64,000 nt of DNA. Origin: Hyphomonadaceae bacterium. Its GTDB lineage: Bacteria > Pseudomonadota > Alphaproteobacteria > Caulobacterales > Hyphomonadaceae. The position numbers and the translations under genes were made by a program. The stretch is taken from positions 26,091 through 90,090 of the forward strand of contig JANSYM010000012.1 of the NCBI GenBank assembly GCA_024742355.1. The letters are read 5' to 3'. Shown in pieces: positions 1 to 8,928 of this stretch. Within the stretch, counting starts at the first letter, position 1, and each line of letters starts with the position of its first letter. Under the pieces are notes generated by a model, which did no database searches, had not been told where the DNA came from, and was given only the letters and a program-made list of their open reading frames with translations.

Positions 1-1506
1 TTCCAGCAGGAAGAGTATGACAGCTCGCGCTTCCTGGGCGCGGTGTTACGGGTGCGGTTGTTTGATGTCCTGGCGACGCTTGGCTTGATCGCCCTGGTAA
101 TCGCAAACACCTTCATCGATCTCGGCACATTCGTCTGGCTCATCGCCGCCGCCCTGCTCGCGCTGATCAGCGTGCGCGAGCGCGGATACACGTACAAGAA
201 AAAGCTGGTCGCGACCGAGCGCCTGAAACGCATTCGCTGGCTCGCGCGCGGGTTCTATTTGATCAGTCTGGGGCCGCTCTTCGTGCACCCGTTCGCCGTA
301 TTCGCGATCCTGCAGCTGGTGCCCCTCTGGATCATGCTCGCCAATCGCCTGCTGCGACCATTCCAGGAGACCGTCAATCAGGGCTTTATCGATCAGGCGG
401 TGGAGAAGCTGCAAGCGTTCGAGCCCGTCACCATTGGCATTACCGGCTCGTTCGGCAAGACCACAACCAAGCACATATTCGCAGAAATCCTCGAATCCGC
501 AGGGCCGGTCTTCTATAGCCCCGGTAGCATCAATACCGTGCTGGGCCTGACGCGGAACATTCGCGAAAAACTGCAACGTGGGCACAAATATTTCATCGCC
601 GAAATGGGCGCCTATGGCATCGGCTCGATCAAACGTCTGTGCGATTTCTCCGATCCCGAATTTGGCATCGTCACGGCAATCGGCAATGCGCATACAGAAC
701 GATTTGGCGACATTGCCACGATCGCAAAAGCCAAATCGGAACTGGTCGAACATGTCTGTGCGCGCGGCGGCATAGCGGTCTATCCGCACGAGATCCTTGA
801 GCACCAGCCTTTTGCGGACTTGCGGGCGCAGTATCCGGACCTCATCCGCACGGTCGGCGATACGGCTGACGCTGATTTCCAGATTGTCAGCGCCGATCTT
901 GAGGACAGCAATTGGGCGATCACGCTGCAGAACACGCGGTCACCGTCAGAGCCGCCAATCACCTACACGCTGCCCTTGCTCGGCGACCACAATATTCTCA
1001 ACTCCGCGCTCGCCGTGGCCATGACCTATCTGATCAGTCCCGTCACAGCGACGCGCATTCCGGCCTTCTCCAAAGATGTGGAACAGGTCCAGCACCGGCT
1101 GCAAAAGGTAGATGCGCCAGGCCAGCCACTGGTCCTGGATGACGCTTACAATTCAAACGAAGTCGGCTTCAAAAACGCCGTGACCGTGCTCAGCGAACTG
1201 GCCAGGCAACGCGGCGGCAAAGCCATCCTGGTGACACCGGGCGTCGCTGAAATGGGGCTTGAGCATGACCGCGTGCATGGCCGTCTCGGCGAACATGCTT
1301 CAGCGCTGTGCGACACAGTGATCGCCGTAAATCCGGACCGGATCGAGGCCTTCGCGTCCGCCCTCGACAAGACCAAAGTCGACTATCATGCCCGCAATTC
1401 CTTTGCCGAGGCGCGCCGCTTGGTCAGCGAACTCAGCAGTGAGAAAGACGTCGTCCTTTACGAGAATGACTTGCCGGATCTGCTGGAAGAAACGCGGCTT
1501 CTTTAA
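1..1506 (+). CDS. Mur-ligase-family membrane protein (MurF-like), 5' end outside window
   Basis: The reading frame is open from base 1, so the gene begins upstream; the GTG at 43 is unlikely to be the true start. At least two hydrophobic segments (about bases 58-180 and 250-340) precede a Mur ligase core. Visible are a P-loop of the form GxxGKTTT near base 445 and a DDAYNSN motif near base 1140, which resembles the DDxYNANP motif of MurF enzymes. The family uses ATP to join an amino acid or dipeptide to a carboxylate. MurF itself lacks the membrane segments, so this is a membrane-anchored relative whose substrate I cannot name. The frame ends at a TAA ten bases before the convergent sigma factor gene. 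Confidence 0.75.
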   Translation, partial: FQQEEYDSSRFLGAVLRVRLFDVLATLGLIALVIANTFIDLGTFVWLIAAALLALISVRERGYTYKKKLVATERLKRIRWLARGFYLISLGPLFVHPFAVFAILQLVPLWIMLANRLLRPFQETVNQGFIDQAVEKLQAFEPVTIGITGSFGKTTTKHIFAEILESAGPVFYSPGSINTVLGLTRNIREKLQRGHKYFIAEMGAYGIGSIKRLCDFSDPEFGIVTAIGNAHTERFGDIATIAKAKSELVEHVCARGGIAVYPHEILEHQPFADLRAQYPDLIRTVGDTADADFQIVSADLEDSNWAITLQNTRSPSEPPITYTLPLLGDHNILNSALAVAMTYLISPVTATRIPAFSKDVEQVQHRLQKVDAPGQPLVLDDAYNSNEVGFKNAVTVLSELARQRGGKAILVTPGVAEMGLEHDRVHGRLGEHASALCDTVIAVNPDRIEAFASALDKTKVDYHARNSFAEARRLVSELSSEKDVVLYENDLPDLLEETRLL

Positions 1507-1515
1507 TCAGCGCGA

Positions 1516-2085
1516 TCAGGCGGCTGAATAGCGCATCTGAATGCGATTGAGCGCATCATGCAATTCGTCGATCGGCGAGGCCTTGCGATCTGCGACCTCC
1601 GGGAAGCGCTGTTCGGAGTTATAGCGACCGAGCGCCATCTCGCGGGCGCGGCTGACACGGCTCTTCACCGTGCCGGCTGAACATCCGAGCACGTCGGCAG
1701 CTTCATCATAGGTGAAACCGGCAGCAACCACGAGAAGGAACGCTTCGCGTTGCGCACGTTTCAGCGAGTCCACGGCCTGCAACATTCGGGTCAGGCTGGA
1801 ACGTTGTTCGAGATTGCAGTCGGCAACGAGTTTTGCTTCGATTTCTTCCTGCTCTCTGGTTTCGCTGCGCGTGTCGACGCGGCGCTGCTGATAGAAGTCA
1901 TTCCTCAGAATCCGGAACAACCAGCCGCGCAACGGGCCTTTGCCTGGGTCATAATCATCCTGGTGTTGCCAGGCTTTGAGACAGGCATTCTGAACCAGGT
2001 CATCCGACCGCGTCACATCACGGCAGAGCAAGCGAGCGTAGGCTCTCAGTTCTGGTAACAGTGCCTCTAATTTCTCAGAGAACAT
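1516..2085 (-). CDS. EcfG-like sigma-70 family factor (copy 1)
   Basis: A 189-residue two-domain sigma factor. Region 2 contains DDLVQNACLKAW and region 4 contains the helix-turn-helix around FTYDEAADVLGCSAGTVKSR. The pattern YEEAA-GC-xGTIKSR is characteristic of ECF15/EcfG sigma factors, which drive the alphaproteobacterial general stress response. I prefer the ATG at 2085 over one seven codons upstream because GGGGA lies eight bases before it and because the paralogue at 2355 starts at the same place (MF..ELEA). The two copies are divergent, with about 270 bases between them. A NepR-type anti-sigma gene lies at 16.5 kb; PhyR was not found. Confidence 0.85.
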   Translation of the reverse strand: MFSEKLEALLPELRAYARLLCRDVTRSDDLVQNACLKAWQHQDDYDPGKGPLRGWLFRILRNDFYQQRRVDTRSETREQEEIEAKLVADCNLEQRSSLTRMLQAVDSLKRAQREAFLLVVAAGFTYDEAADVLGCSAGTVKSRVSRAREMALGRYNSEQRFPEVADRKASPIDELHDALNRIQMRYSAA

Positions 2086-2354
2086 CGCGAAATCCCCATA
2101 ATTCAACCTACACTAGTTTTTTAATACCTAAGATTTCGTTTCCAAGCAGGAAGACTTGAAATCTGGGCGCGTTCAGCACCCATGAGGCACCTTTGGGAAA
2201 GCAACCAGAGACACAATGCGGCGTGAAAGCTTGGGTAGACTTCAATCTATACGCTTGTCCCCCAAACTAGTTACAGCGTTTACGAATGAAGAATTGGGTT
2301 TACCCTTAATTAACCAACTCTTTGGACATCTTTAACGGCTAGAGGGGCTGAACG

Positions 2355-2927
2355 ATGTTCACAGACGAACTGGAAGCGATTTTGCCAGAGATCCGGGCCT
2401 ATGCGCGGATGCTTTGTTCCAACCGAGATATGGCGGACGACATTGTCCAAAATGCCTGTTTGAAAGCGTGGAAAGCGCGCACGTCCTTCGACCCCAAACG
2501 CGGCGCCTTTCGCGCCTGGATGTTTACCATCACCCGCAACGAGTTCCTGCAGCTGGTTCGCAAACAACGCCCGGTCGATTGTTACGACCCGGCTGATTTC
2601 GAATACAGATTGGTCCAGGAATGCCAGCTTGAGAGCCGCTCGGCCTGTTCGGATGCGATCCAGGCGCTGTTCAAACTGAGCGCAGAACAGCGCGACGTGT
2701 TCATTCTCGTGCTCGCAGCGGGCTATTCTTACGAAGAAGCCGCGACGATCTGCAATTGCAGCGTCGGTACAATCAAGAGCCGGATCAACCGCGCCCGATC
2801 GAAGCTAAGCGAGCTGCTGACCACCAGCGAGAAAGACGATCCTCATTCTGCTGCTCAATCGATCGAATTTCACGGGCTCGATGACATTTTTGGGCGGGTC
2901 GACGCGCTGGTCAAAGACGCGGCCTAA
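2355..2927 (+). CDS. EcfG-like sigma-70 family factor (copy 2)
   Basis: 190 residues, a paralogue of the divergent gene ending at 1516: same N-terminus (MF-DELEA-LPE-RAYAR-LC), DDIVQNACLKAWK in region 2 and a region 4 helix-turn-helix containing YSYEEAATICNCSVGTIKSR. This fits ECF15/EcfG sigma factors very well. The start has GAGGGG nine bases upstream. EcfG factors are held by NepR and released when phosphorylated PhyR captures NepR; only a NepR homologue is seen here, 13.6 kb away. A candidate EcfG-type promoter and small RNA follow directly at 2970-3066. Confidence 0.87.
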   Translation: MFTDELEAILPEIRAYARMLCSNRDMADDIVQNACLKAWKARTSFDPKRGAFRAWMFTITRNEFLQLVRKQRPVDCYDPADFEYRLVQECQLESRSACSDAIQALFKLSAEQRDVFILVLAAGYSYEEAATICNCSVGTIKSRINRARSKLSELLTTSEKDDPHSAAQSIEFHGLDDIFGRVDALVKDAA

Positions 2928-2969
2928 GGGCCTGTTCGCACACCCGGAAAAACTTTTTTCAAAAAAAAT

Positions 2970-2995
2970 GGAACGGAATTGACCGCTCATGCGTA
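2970..2995 (+). promoter_or_regulatory. Candidate EcfG-type promoter
   Basis: GGAAC at 2970-2974, a 17-base spacer and CGTA at 2992-2995. The known EcfG consensus is GGAAC-N16/17-CGTT, so this has one mismatch in the -10 element. It lies 43 bases after an EcfG-like sigma gene and would start a transcript near 3000 that ends at the terminator at 3039-3066. Confidence 0.4.
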
Positions 2996-2999
2996 GGGT

Positions 3000-3066
3000 C
3001 AATGGAAACGCCCGTTTCCAAATCTCCATTATTCCCTAGCCCGCATCGCAAGGTGCGGGCTTTTTT
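3000..3066 (+). ncRNA. Candidate short stress-response small RNA
   Basis: Inferred transcript of about 65 nt between the EcfG-like promoter and a strong intrinsic terminator. It contains a first hairpin GGAAACG/CGTTTCC (3004-3019), a pyrimidine-rich single-stranded stretch and then the terminator hairpin. No ORF fits inside. In Caulobacter a sigma-T dependent small RNA (GsrN) is part of the general stress response, so an analogous role is conceivable; I see no clear sequence identity to it. The alternative is that only the terminator is real and it serves the upstream sigma gene. Confidence 0.35.
3039..3066 (+). terminator. Intrinsic terminator
   Basis: GCCCGCA (3039-3045) pairs with TGCGGGC (3054-3060) across an eight-base loop and is followed by six T residues. 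It would end transcription from the sigma gene at 2355-2927 or from the candidate small RNA. Confidence 0.8.
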
Positions 3067-3214
3067 CTGCATTTTTTTGAATCCGCGCGATCTGTAATGG
3101 AATCGGGGGACATAGCGCCCGAGAACGGGCGCAAGGTGTAAACAACTATACAACCAGTAATAGAATAGTAGGGGATTTCCCGTAGCTGTTTCCAGGCTAG
3201 GGAGAACATAAAAA

Positions 3215-4318
3215 ATGATTTCATATCCTCCTCCGAAATTCGAAGAGCAAAAATCGGAGATTTTGCAACGCTACCAAATTCTATGCGAAGATCAGTCTGC
3301 TGGCGCGCTCTGCCTGGCCGACTCAATCGCACTGGCCCTGCGGACACCTTACGTGATCGCAGCGCTCAATCGCCGCTACAGAAGCTGGTATCACTGCGAA
3401 CATGGATTTTCCGGATACCCGAGCGCCGATCTTCAATCCTATTTCGCCCGCATGCACTTGTCGCAAAGCCGGTTTGAAGTGTCTGACATCGGAGAAGAAT
3501 CCTTCTTCCTGAGCCATACGACGGGATTGGAGTTGCCCAAGATGAAGGCGCTCGCTGGCGTACCGCTAACCGATCCCAACGGTAAACGATTTGGCACGCT
3601 GTGCATCGCGGACCCGAATGCCCGCACGTTCAGCGACGCAGAAATGACCCTACTCGGAAGCTTCGGACAGCTGGTCAGCAATGATATCTGCATGCGCAGC
3701 GCCGCGCGCTACGCGGTGCGCGATCTGGTCGAGCTCGAGCAGGAAAAATGTGACCTGTTCGAACTTGCAACCATCGATCCGCTGACCAAGGCGCTTAACC
3801 GCCGCGCGTTCATGCGCTTCGGCGAGCGCGAGCTGAACCGATTCAAGCGCGACAATACACGTCTGTCTGCTCTGATGCTGGATATCGACCATTTCAAACA
3901 GGTGAACGACGTTCACGGCCACGCCGTCGGCGACCGTGTCCTGACTAAAATGGTCTCGGTAGCTGCCAGCGTGGTGCGAGAGGAAGACCTGATCGGCCGT
4001 CTCGGAGGCGAGGAGTTCGCGATTGTTCTGGTCGATTCCGGCGCGGATGCCGCCGCCCGCGTCGCCGACCGCATCCGCCAAGCGATCAAACAGGTGAAAT
4101 TTCCAGGCGATGGTGGCCCATTCAACGTCACAGTCAGCATCGGCGTTGCCGAGCCGCTGCCTATGGAAGCCAGCATTGATGACGTGCTGGAACGCGCCGA
4201 CGCCGCATTGTACCAGGCCAAACGCTCTGGGCGTGATCGCGTGATCGTCGCTGCGGAGAATCTGCACGCACTGCCATCCGAACAGGCAGAACCGGCTACA
4301 AAACGCCTCAGAAACTAG
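3215..4318 (+). CDS. GAF-GGDEF diguanylate cyclase
   Basis: 367 residues. Residues ~20-165 read as a GAF sensor domain (ALAGVPLTDPNGKRFGTLCIAD is GAF-like), and residues ~185-350 are a GGDEF domain with the active-site motif GGEEF near residue 264. An RxxD product-inhibition site (REED) sits exactly five residues before GGEEF, so feedback control by cyclic di-GMP is expected. The predicted reaction is 2 GTP to c-di-GMP. No membrane segment is seen, so it should be cytosolic. The 5' leader contains a perfect 7-bp hairpin at 3115-3132, but I see no c-di-GMP riboswitch. A bidirectional terminator follows. Confidence 0.88.
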   Translation: MISYPPPKFEEQKSEILQRYQILCEDQSAGALCLADSIALALRTPYVIAALNRRYRSWYHCEHGFSGYPSADLQSYFARMHLSQSRFEVSDIGEESFFLSHTTGLELPKMKALAGVPLTDPNGKRFGTLCIADPNARTFSDAEMTLLGSFGQLVSNDICMRSAARYAVRDLVELEQEKCDLFELATIDPLTKALNRRAFMRFGERELNRFKRDNTRLSALMLDIDHFKQVNDVHGHAVGDRVLTKMVSVAASVVREEDLIGRLGGEEFAIVLVDSGADAAARVADRIRQAIKQVKFPGDGGPFNVTVSIGVAEPLPMEASIDDVLERADAALYQAKRSGRDRVIVAAENLHALPSEQAEPATKRLRN

Positions 4319-4358
4319 GCCGATCGCCGAGCCGCCAGATTCTCATGTTACACCATTT

Positions 4359-4395
4359 GAAAAGGCCGCCATCCGGTTCGGATGGCGGCCTTTTC
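4359..4395. terminator. Bidirectional intrinsic terminator
   Basis: AAAAGGCCGCCATCCG pairs perfectly with its complement across a GTT loop, giving a 16-bp stem flanked by A-runs and T-runs. It sits between the convergent diguanylate cyclase (+) and glutamate dehydrogenase (-) genes and can serve both. Confidence 0.93.
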
Positions 4396-4417
4396 ATTTG
4401 GTGCTGCAGGGCAGGAT

Positions 4418-5845
4418 CTACATCGTGTATAGATCCATGACACTGGCAATGCGGCGCACGGCAACCATATAGGCGGCCGTCCGCAGGTCCTTGCACTCAG
4501 GATGCGCTGCGCGCACCTCGCGCATGGCAACATAGGCGGCGCGCATCGTGTCATCGAGCCCGGAGCGAACCAGATCTACTTCACCGGCACCGGATTCGAG
4601 CTTTTCTTTCAGCCCTTCATCCAGACCATTGGGCAGCAAAGATTCGAGCTGCTGAAGGAAGGCACGGCTGCGACCTTCTTCCTGGCGACGTTGCATCCGG
4701 CCAAAGCGCATGTGCGAAATATTCTTCGCCCACTCAAAGTATGACACGGTGACACCGCCCGCATTGGCGTAGAGATCAGGAATGATCGTCACGCCGCGCT
4801 CAAGCAACATGTCATTGGCGTCAGCGGTCACCGGACCGTTGGCCGCCTCAATGATCAGCGACGCCTTGATGCGGCTGGCATTCTCGTGCGTGATCACGCT
4901 TTCACACGCAGCTGGGATCAGAATATCGCAGTCATATTCCAGGCCTTTGGCCCCATCAGGGCTGTACGTCGCGCCCGCGAATGCTGCCAGCGAATGACGG
5001 CCGTGAATGTGCGCCTTCAGGGCTTCGACATCGATGCCATCATCGTTGAACAGGGCGCCGTCGCGCTCAACCACTGCGACGACTTTTGCACCATCTTCTT
5101 CGCTGAGGAACTTGGCGGCGTGATAGCCGACATTGCCGAGCCCCTGCACGATCACGCGCTTACCTTCCAGCGTGCCGGACAGACCGGCCGCCTTCACATC
5201 ATCTTCGTGACGGAAGAATTCCTGCAATGCGTATTGAACGCCGCGGCCCGTGGCTTCGGTTCGACCCGCAATGCCGCCTGCATTCAGCGGTTTGCCGGTG
5301 ACGCAGGCGCGTGCATTGATGTCGGTCGGATTCATGCGCCGATACTCGTCGGCGATCCAGGCCATTTCGCGTGCGCCGGTGCCCATGTCAGGGGCCGGAA
5401 CGTTCTGAGATGGATTGATCAGATCGCGCTTGATCAGCTCGTAAGCAAAGCGGCGCGTGATCTTTTCCATTTCGTGCGGTTCCCACTCCGTCGGATCGAC
5501 GATCAGGCCGCCTTTTGACCCGCCAAATGGCGCTTCAACGAGCGCGCACTTATAGCTCATCAGAGCGGCCAGTGCTTCCACTTCTTCCTTGTGCACTTCG
5601 ATCGAGTAGCGGATGCCGCCTTTGGCAGGCTCCATGTGCTCGGAGTGGACCGAGCGATAGCCTTTGAAGCTGTGCAGTTCGCCGCGCAGGCGAACCGAAA
5701 ACTGGACCTCATAGGTCGAGTTACAATTGCGGATGGCCAGGGCAACATCATCCGACAGTCCGAGCAATTCGATCGCCCGATCATACATAAGATTGACGCT
5801 TTCCAGGAAGCCGGACGTTATCGGTTTCTTGACTTGGATATTCAT
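4418..5845 (-). CDS. gdhA: NAD-type glutamate dehydrogenase (Glu/Leu/Phe/Val family)
   Basis: About 475 residues. It carries the substrate-side motif MSYKCALVEAPFGGSKGG (with the conserved Lys) and a C-terminal Rossmann domain (VIVQGLGNVGYHAA). The enzyme converts glutamate to 2-oxoglutarate and ammonia reversibly, linking carbon and nitrogen metabolism in the cytosol. The ATG at 5845 is preferred over one ten codons upstream, because GTGAGGA precedes it at normal spacing. It stands alone between the shared terminator and a TadG-like gene. NAD rather than NADP specificity is inferred from overall resemblance and is not certain. Confidence 0.88.
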   Translation of the reverse strand: MNIQVKKPITSGFLESVNLMYDRAIELLGLSDDVALAIRNCNSTYEVQFSVRLRGELHSFKGYRSVHSEHMEPAKGGIRYSIEVHKEEVEALAALMSYKCALVEAPFGGSKGGLIVDPTEWEPHEMEKITRRFAYELIKRDLINPSQNVPAPDMGTGAREMAWIADEYRRMNPTDINARACVTGKPLNAGGIAGRTEATGRGVQYALQEFFRHEDDVKAAGLSGTLEGKRVIVQGLGNVGYHAAKFLSEEDGAKVVAVVERDGALFNDDGIDVEALKAHIHGRHSLAAFAGATYSPDGAKGLEYDCDILIPAACESVITHENASRIKASLIIEAANGPVTADANDMLLERGVTIIPDLYANAGGVTVSYFEWAKNISHMRFGRMQRRQEEGRSRAFLQQLESLLPNGLDEGLKEKLESGAGEVDLVRSGLDDTMRAAYVAMREVRAAHPECKDLRTAAYMVAVRRIASVMDLYTM

Positions 5846-5951
5846 GTTTTCCTCACCTTCTTTGATGAGGAACACATTACAATATCTTGTTTTAATTACG
5901 GATAATTGAATATCAGAGTTTTCGAGATCGTGTAAACCCGATCACAAACAT

Positions 5952-5991
5952 GGTTACTCAGGTGGCGCAAATTTGCAGTTCCTGAGTAACC
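5952..5991 (-). terminator. Hairpin at the end of the TadG-like gene
   Basis: GGTTACTCAGG pairs with CCTGAGTAACC around an inner self-complementary GCAAATTTGC. It lies seven bases past the stop codon of the minus-strand gene at 5998. The T-tract on that strand is poor (ATGTTTG), so termination is likely but not certain; it could also mark the gdhA promoter region. Confidence 0.5.
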
Positions 5992-5997
5992 CTTTGT

Positions 5998-7779
5998 TTA
6001 CTGCGAAATCCGCAGATCCGAGATCGATGTCGCGATTTTGCGATAGGCTTCTGTCAGCTCGGCAGCGGTTTCGGGCTCAAAGTAATAGTCCGCTCCCGAG
6101 GCACAATAGGCGAGGACTTCCCGGCCCGCGCGTGGCGCGTTCAATGCCACCGCATAGACCTTGATGCTCTTGCGTTTCATGCCGTCGCACAGGTCGCGCG
6201 CCTGGTCATCCGAAGACCCCTGCTCCGGGAAAATCTCGGCATTGAACTCACCATCCGTCATCAGGATGACAACCTTTTCGGAGTCCGGTTCGGTGAAAGA
6301 CAATGGTGTGCTGGCGCCGGTAAAGATGCCGCCCCAACTGTCAGAGATCAGATACCAGCTCCAGCCGACGCCCAGGTGCCCGGCTGTGCCGCCGCCTGCG
6401 GTCAGATTGTCGACATAGGTGTTGAGGCGCGTGCGATTATTGGTCAGGCCCAAGGGAGTCGCGTTCCGGCACTCGGTACCACGATACCAGCTATGATCAG
6501 GGCGATTCGGATGTCCGACTTTCCAGACACCGCCATCACGGTGATTGGAGTCTTCCTCGAACCAGGCCTGACGGTGTGCCAAATAAGCGCCGGTACCAGG
6601 TGTGGTATCCGTGAAGGCTTCCGTGCCATCCCGCTCCCAGACGCAGGTTGATGTCAGCGTATAGGTCTTGGTTTCGGGTTCCGAGCTTGTGTCGCGCGCG
6701 ATTTCGAAATCAAACGTTTCGTCATACAGCACGGAGCCGCGACCCCGTCGTTGGTCATATGCGCGAACCCGCAACGAGTAATCACCTTCGCGCCAGTTTC
6801 GACCGTTGCGGCGCGAGTAATTACCTCGGCGTTCGCCGTATAAGGAATATGGTTCGCCACTATCTGTTCGATTGCGCCGCGTTGGGCCTCTCAATTCGAG
6901 GCGCATGCTACCAACGCGACCGCGCAGATAGCTTGAGCGTGGCACGGTAATGCCCACGGTCAGGCGTTGTTCAGTTCGGTTATTGCCCGCCCAGTCTTCG
7001 ATTCCGATGACGGCATTATCGCCAAATTCTGTGATCACGCGGTTGCGGCTGGCATCGATCAGCTCGATGGTCAGGTCCGAACTCAATCGTCCTCGGTCTG
7101 TCGTCACACCGGAATCAGAGCCTGCGATTGTGTGCGTATAGGTCCGCGTCGCGGGAACACCGGTCACTTGTTCAAAATACTGCCCCGCATTGACCATGCT
7201 ATTGTATGAAATCATGGCGAGGCGCGTGTCCTCGATGAGCTCGGCGGGGGCGTCCGGAGGTAGAAGCACATCAACTGCTTCTTTCGCCGCCGCTTTCAGA
7301 TTTCGCAGGCGGCTGGAACTGTTCATCGACCCGGAAATGTCGAACATGAAAGCGACATCCAGCTTGTCGATCCCGTACTCAGCGGTCGAATCGACGCGGA
7401 AATCGAGCTTTTCCTTGCCGATAACGCGCGACAGGGTCGTTTCCTGCGAGCACAGAATTTCGGAATTCACTTCTTCAACACCATGGACGACCTTGGTCAC
7501 CGCAGCATTGCAGCGAAAGCCGCCACCAATCGAATTGATCTGCGCGTCGATGAAGCTCTGAACCGAGGACTTCACATCACTATCCGACGCGCCGGTTTGC
7601 TTCAGGCGAGCCGCCGCGAGCACTGCAGAGTCCACAACCAGTTGAACTTTTTGCTTCTTCTTGATCGTATTCTGGAAGTCCAGAGCGAAGCCAGCTACCG
7701 CGAAAATCGGAATGATAGACAGCGCGAAGATAATCGCGACTTGCCCGGACTCGCCTTTTAGTTTGCGGAACCAACTCAT
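5998..7779 (-). CDS. TadG-like protein with von Willebrand A domain
   Basis: About 593 residues. The N-terminus has one hydrophobic segment of the TadE/TadG type (residues ~12-35), followed by a von Willebrand A domain beginning with the MIDAS motif DISGSM. Such proteins accompany Tad/Flp pili or act as secreted adhesins; they stay anchored by the N-terminal segment with the rest outside the cytoplasm. The middle (about 6600-7150) holds an insert rich in Arg, Gly and Asn that interrupts the A domain. No other tad genes are in the window. The ATG at 7779 is preferred to a GTG three codons upstream because GGGTGA is well placed before it. Confidence 0.75.
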   Translation of the reverse strand: MSWFRKLKGESGQVAIIFALSIIPIFAVAGFALDFQNTIKKKQKVQLVVDSAVLAAARLKQTGASDSDVKSSVQSFIDAQINSIGGGFRCNAAVTKVVHGVEEVNSEILCSQETTLSRVIGKEKLDFRVDSTAEYGIDKLDVAFMFDISGSMNSSSRLRNLKAAAKEAVDVLLPPDAPAELIEDTRLAMISYNSMVNAGQYFEQVTGVPATRTYTHTIAGSDSGVTTDRGRLSSDLTIELIDASRNRVITEFGDNAVIGIEDWAGNNRTEQRLTVGITVPRSSYLRGRVGSMRLELRGPTRRNRTDSGEPYSLYGERRGNYSRRNGRNWREGDYSLRVRAYDQRRGRGSVLYDETFDFEIARDTSSEPETKTYTLTSTCVWERDGTEAFTDTTPGTGAYLAHRQAWFEEDSNHRDGGVWKVGHPNRPDHSWYRGTECRNATPLGLTNNRTRLNTYVDNLTAGGGTAGHLGVGWSWYLISDSWGGIFTGASTPLSFTEPDSEKVVILMTDGEFNAEIFPEQGSSDDQARDLCDGMKRKSIKVYAVALNAPRAGREVLAYCASGADYYFEPETAAELTEAYRKIATSISDLRISQ

Positions 7780-8032
7780 TTGAATCACCCATCGGCCTTG
7801 TTGAAGCTTCAGCGTGTTACATAGCGAATTATCATTAATTCCCGTTTGAGTTGTATTCCAATTCCACCCCTTCCTCTTAACCCTTCATCAATGGTTTGAA
7901 TGCGCCACGCCAAGTTTTTTGTTCGAAATCGAAAACAGGACTTGAACCCCGTCCACTGCAGGCTAGGCTGAATTCCTGTGGCAATAGGTCACAAAATCTG
8001 CGGTCAAATTTGGCGGGGGCCGAACTCAATCA

Positions 8033-8224
8033 ATGTCCAAGCATTATGTCAGCATGACGGACTTCGAATATGTTGCGGACTTATTGCGCGCACTACGCGT
8101 ATTCGCACCCGAATTCGAGCATTTGTCAGACGACGTGACGGAAGAGCTGATCGAAAGCCTGGGTGTTTCAGAAGCCGCATTGCGCCGGGCTGCGGCAGAA
8201 GTCGCGCTGAAAACTGCAACCTGA
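8033..8224 (+). CDS. Small protein, paralogue of 12760-12966
   Basis: 63 residues with no family I recognise. It aligns along its whole length with the 68-residue product at 12760: both start MSK and share YVAD-LRA in the first half and LG--E-ALRR-AAE near the end. Two amphipathic helices seem likely, with no membrane segment. Both copies sit next to DNA-binding regulators: this one is convergent with the Crp-like gene and the other is convergent with an XRE gene. That suggests a regulatory helper role, which is inference. The Shine-Dalgarno is weak, and an internal ATG at codon 8 is possible. Confidence 0.6.
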   Translation: MSKHYVSMTDFEYVADLLRALRVFAPEFEHLSDDVTEELIESLGVSEAALRRAAAEVALKTAT

Positions 8225-8243
8225 GCCTGTCTCAACCGACGCC

Positions 8244-8912
8244 TTAGGCTTCCTGGTCAGCGACCCAAGCCTCCAACGCGTCTATATTGACCTTGATCAA
8301 AGCGCGCTGGCTGCGTTCAACCAGGCCAAGCTCCTCCAGCAATTTCAGGCATTTTGAAACACTGATGCGCGTCACCGCCATGATCTCCGCGATTTCCGCC
8401 TGCGTGAGCTCCACATTCGATTCGTTTTGCGCAATGCTCAGCAAGCGCTTGGCCAAGCGCAGGAGAAGCGGATCTTCGCGCTCCTGTTTGAGGAAATCGA
8501 GCGCAACCAGCAAACGAGTCGACAGGTCCCGAAACAAATACTCGGCGAACCCAATATCTTTCCCGATCAGCTGATATACGGTCTTCCGGTCGAGCAACAC
8601 GGCGCGCGTGCCGTCTTCCAGTGCTGCAATCTGGAATGGGTTGGACGTCTGCAAATGCATACCAGCATGATGCAGGACCTTGCCGCGATTTCGGTAGATC
8701 GCTGTAGGTGTAAACTCTTCATCGCTCGGATAGAGCAACGTGACATTGCCCGCGAGGACAATCAGCAAATGATCGTCGCTCTGGTGCGCATCAAGAATGA
8801 TGTCGCCGGCGTCGGCTTCGAGGAATTCACCGCTCTGCTCGATCTGGTCCCACGTCGCATCAGACAGGCGATTGAGCTTGTCGCCCTTTTTTGACGCAAC
8901 TGTCCGAAGCAA
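8244..8912 (-). CDS. Crp/Fnr-family transcription regulator
   Basis: 222 residues: N-terminal cyclic-nucleotide-binding-like beta barrel (about residues 20-135, with LLIVLAGNVTLLY), a dimer helix, and a C-terminal winged helix (LTQAEIAEIMAVTRISVSK and following, about residues 168-205). No cysteine cluster of the FNR type is visible, so oxygen sensing by an iron-sulfur cluster is unlikely. The ligand is unknown. It lies 16 bases downstream of an XRE-regulator gene on the same strand and is probably co-transcribed with it. Confidence 0.85.
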   Translation of the reverse strand: MLRTVASKKGDKLNRLSDATWDQIEQSGEFLEADAGDIILDAHQSDDHLLIVLAGNVTLLYPSDEEFTPTAIYRNRGKVLHHAGMHLQTSNPFQIAALEDGTRAVLLDRKTVYQLIGKDIGFAEYLFRDLSTRLLVALDFLKQEREDPLLLRLAKRLLSIAQNESNVELTQAEIAEIMAVTRISVSKCLKLLEELGLVERSQRALIKVNIDALEAWVADQEA

Positions 8913-8928
8913 TGATCAACCCCACTGT

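Noticed and set aside
3067..3214. c-di-GMP riboswitch in the diguanylate cyclase leader
   Set aside because: Only a 7-bp hairpin is present; the conserved core of GEMM riboswitches is absent.
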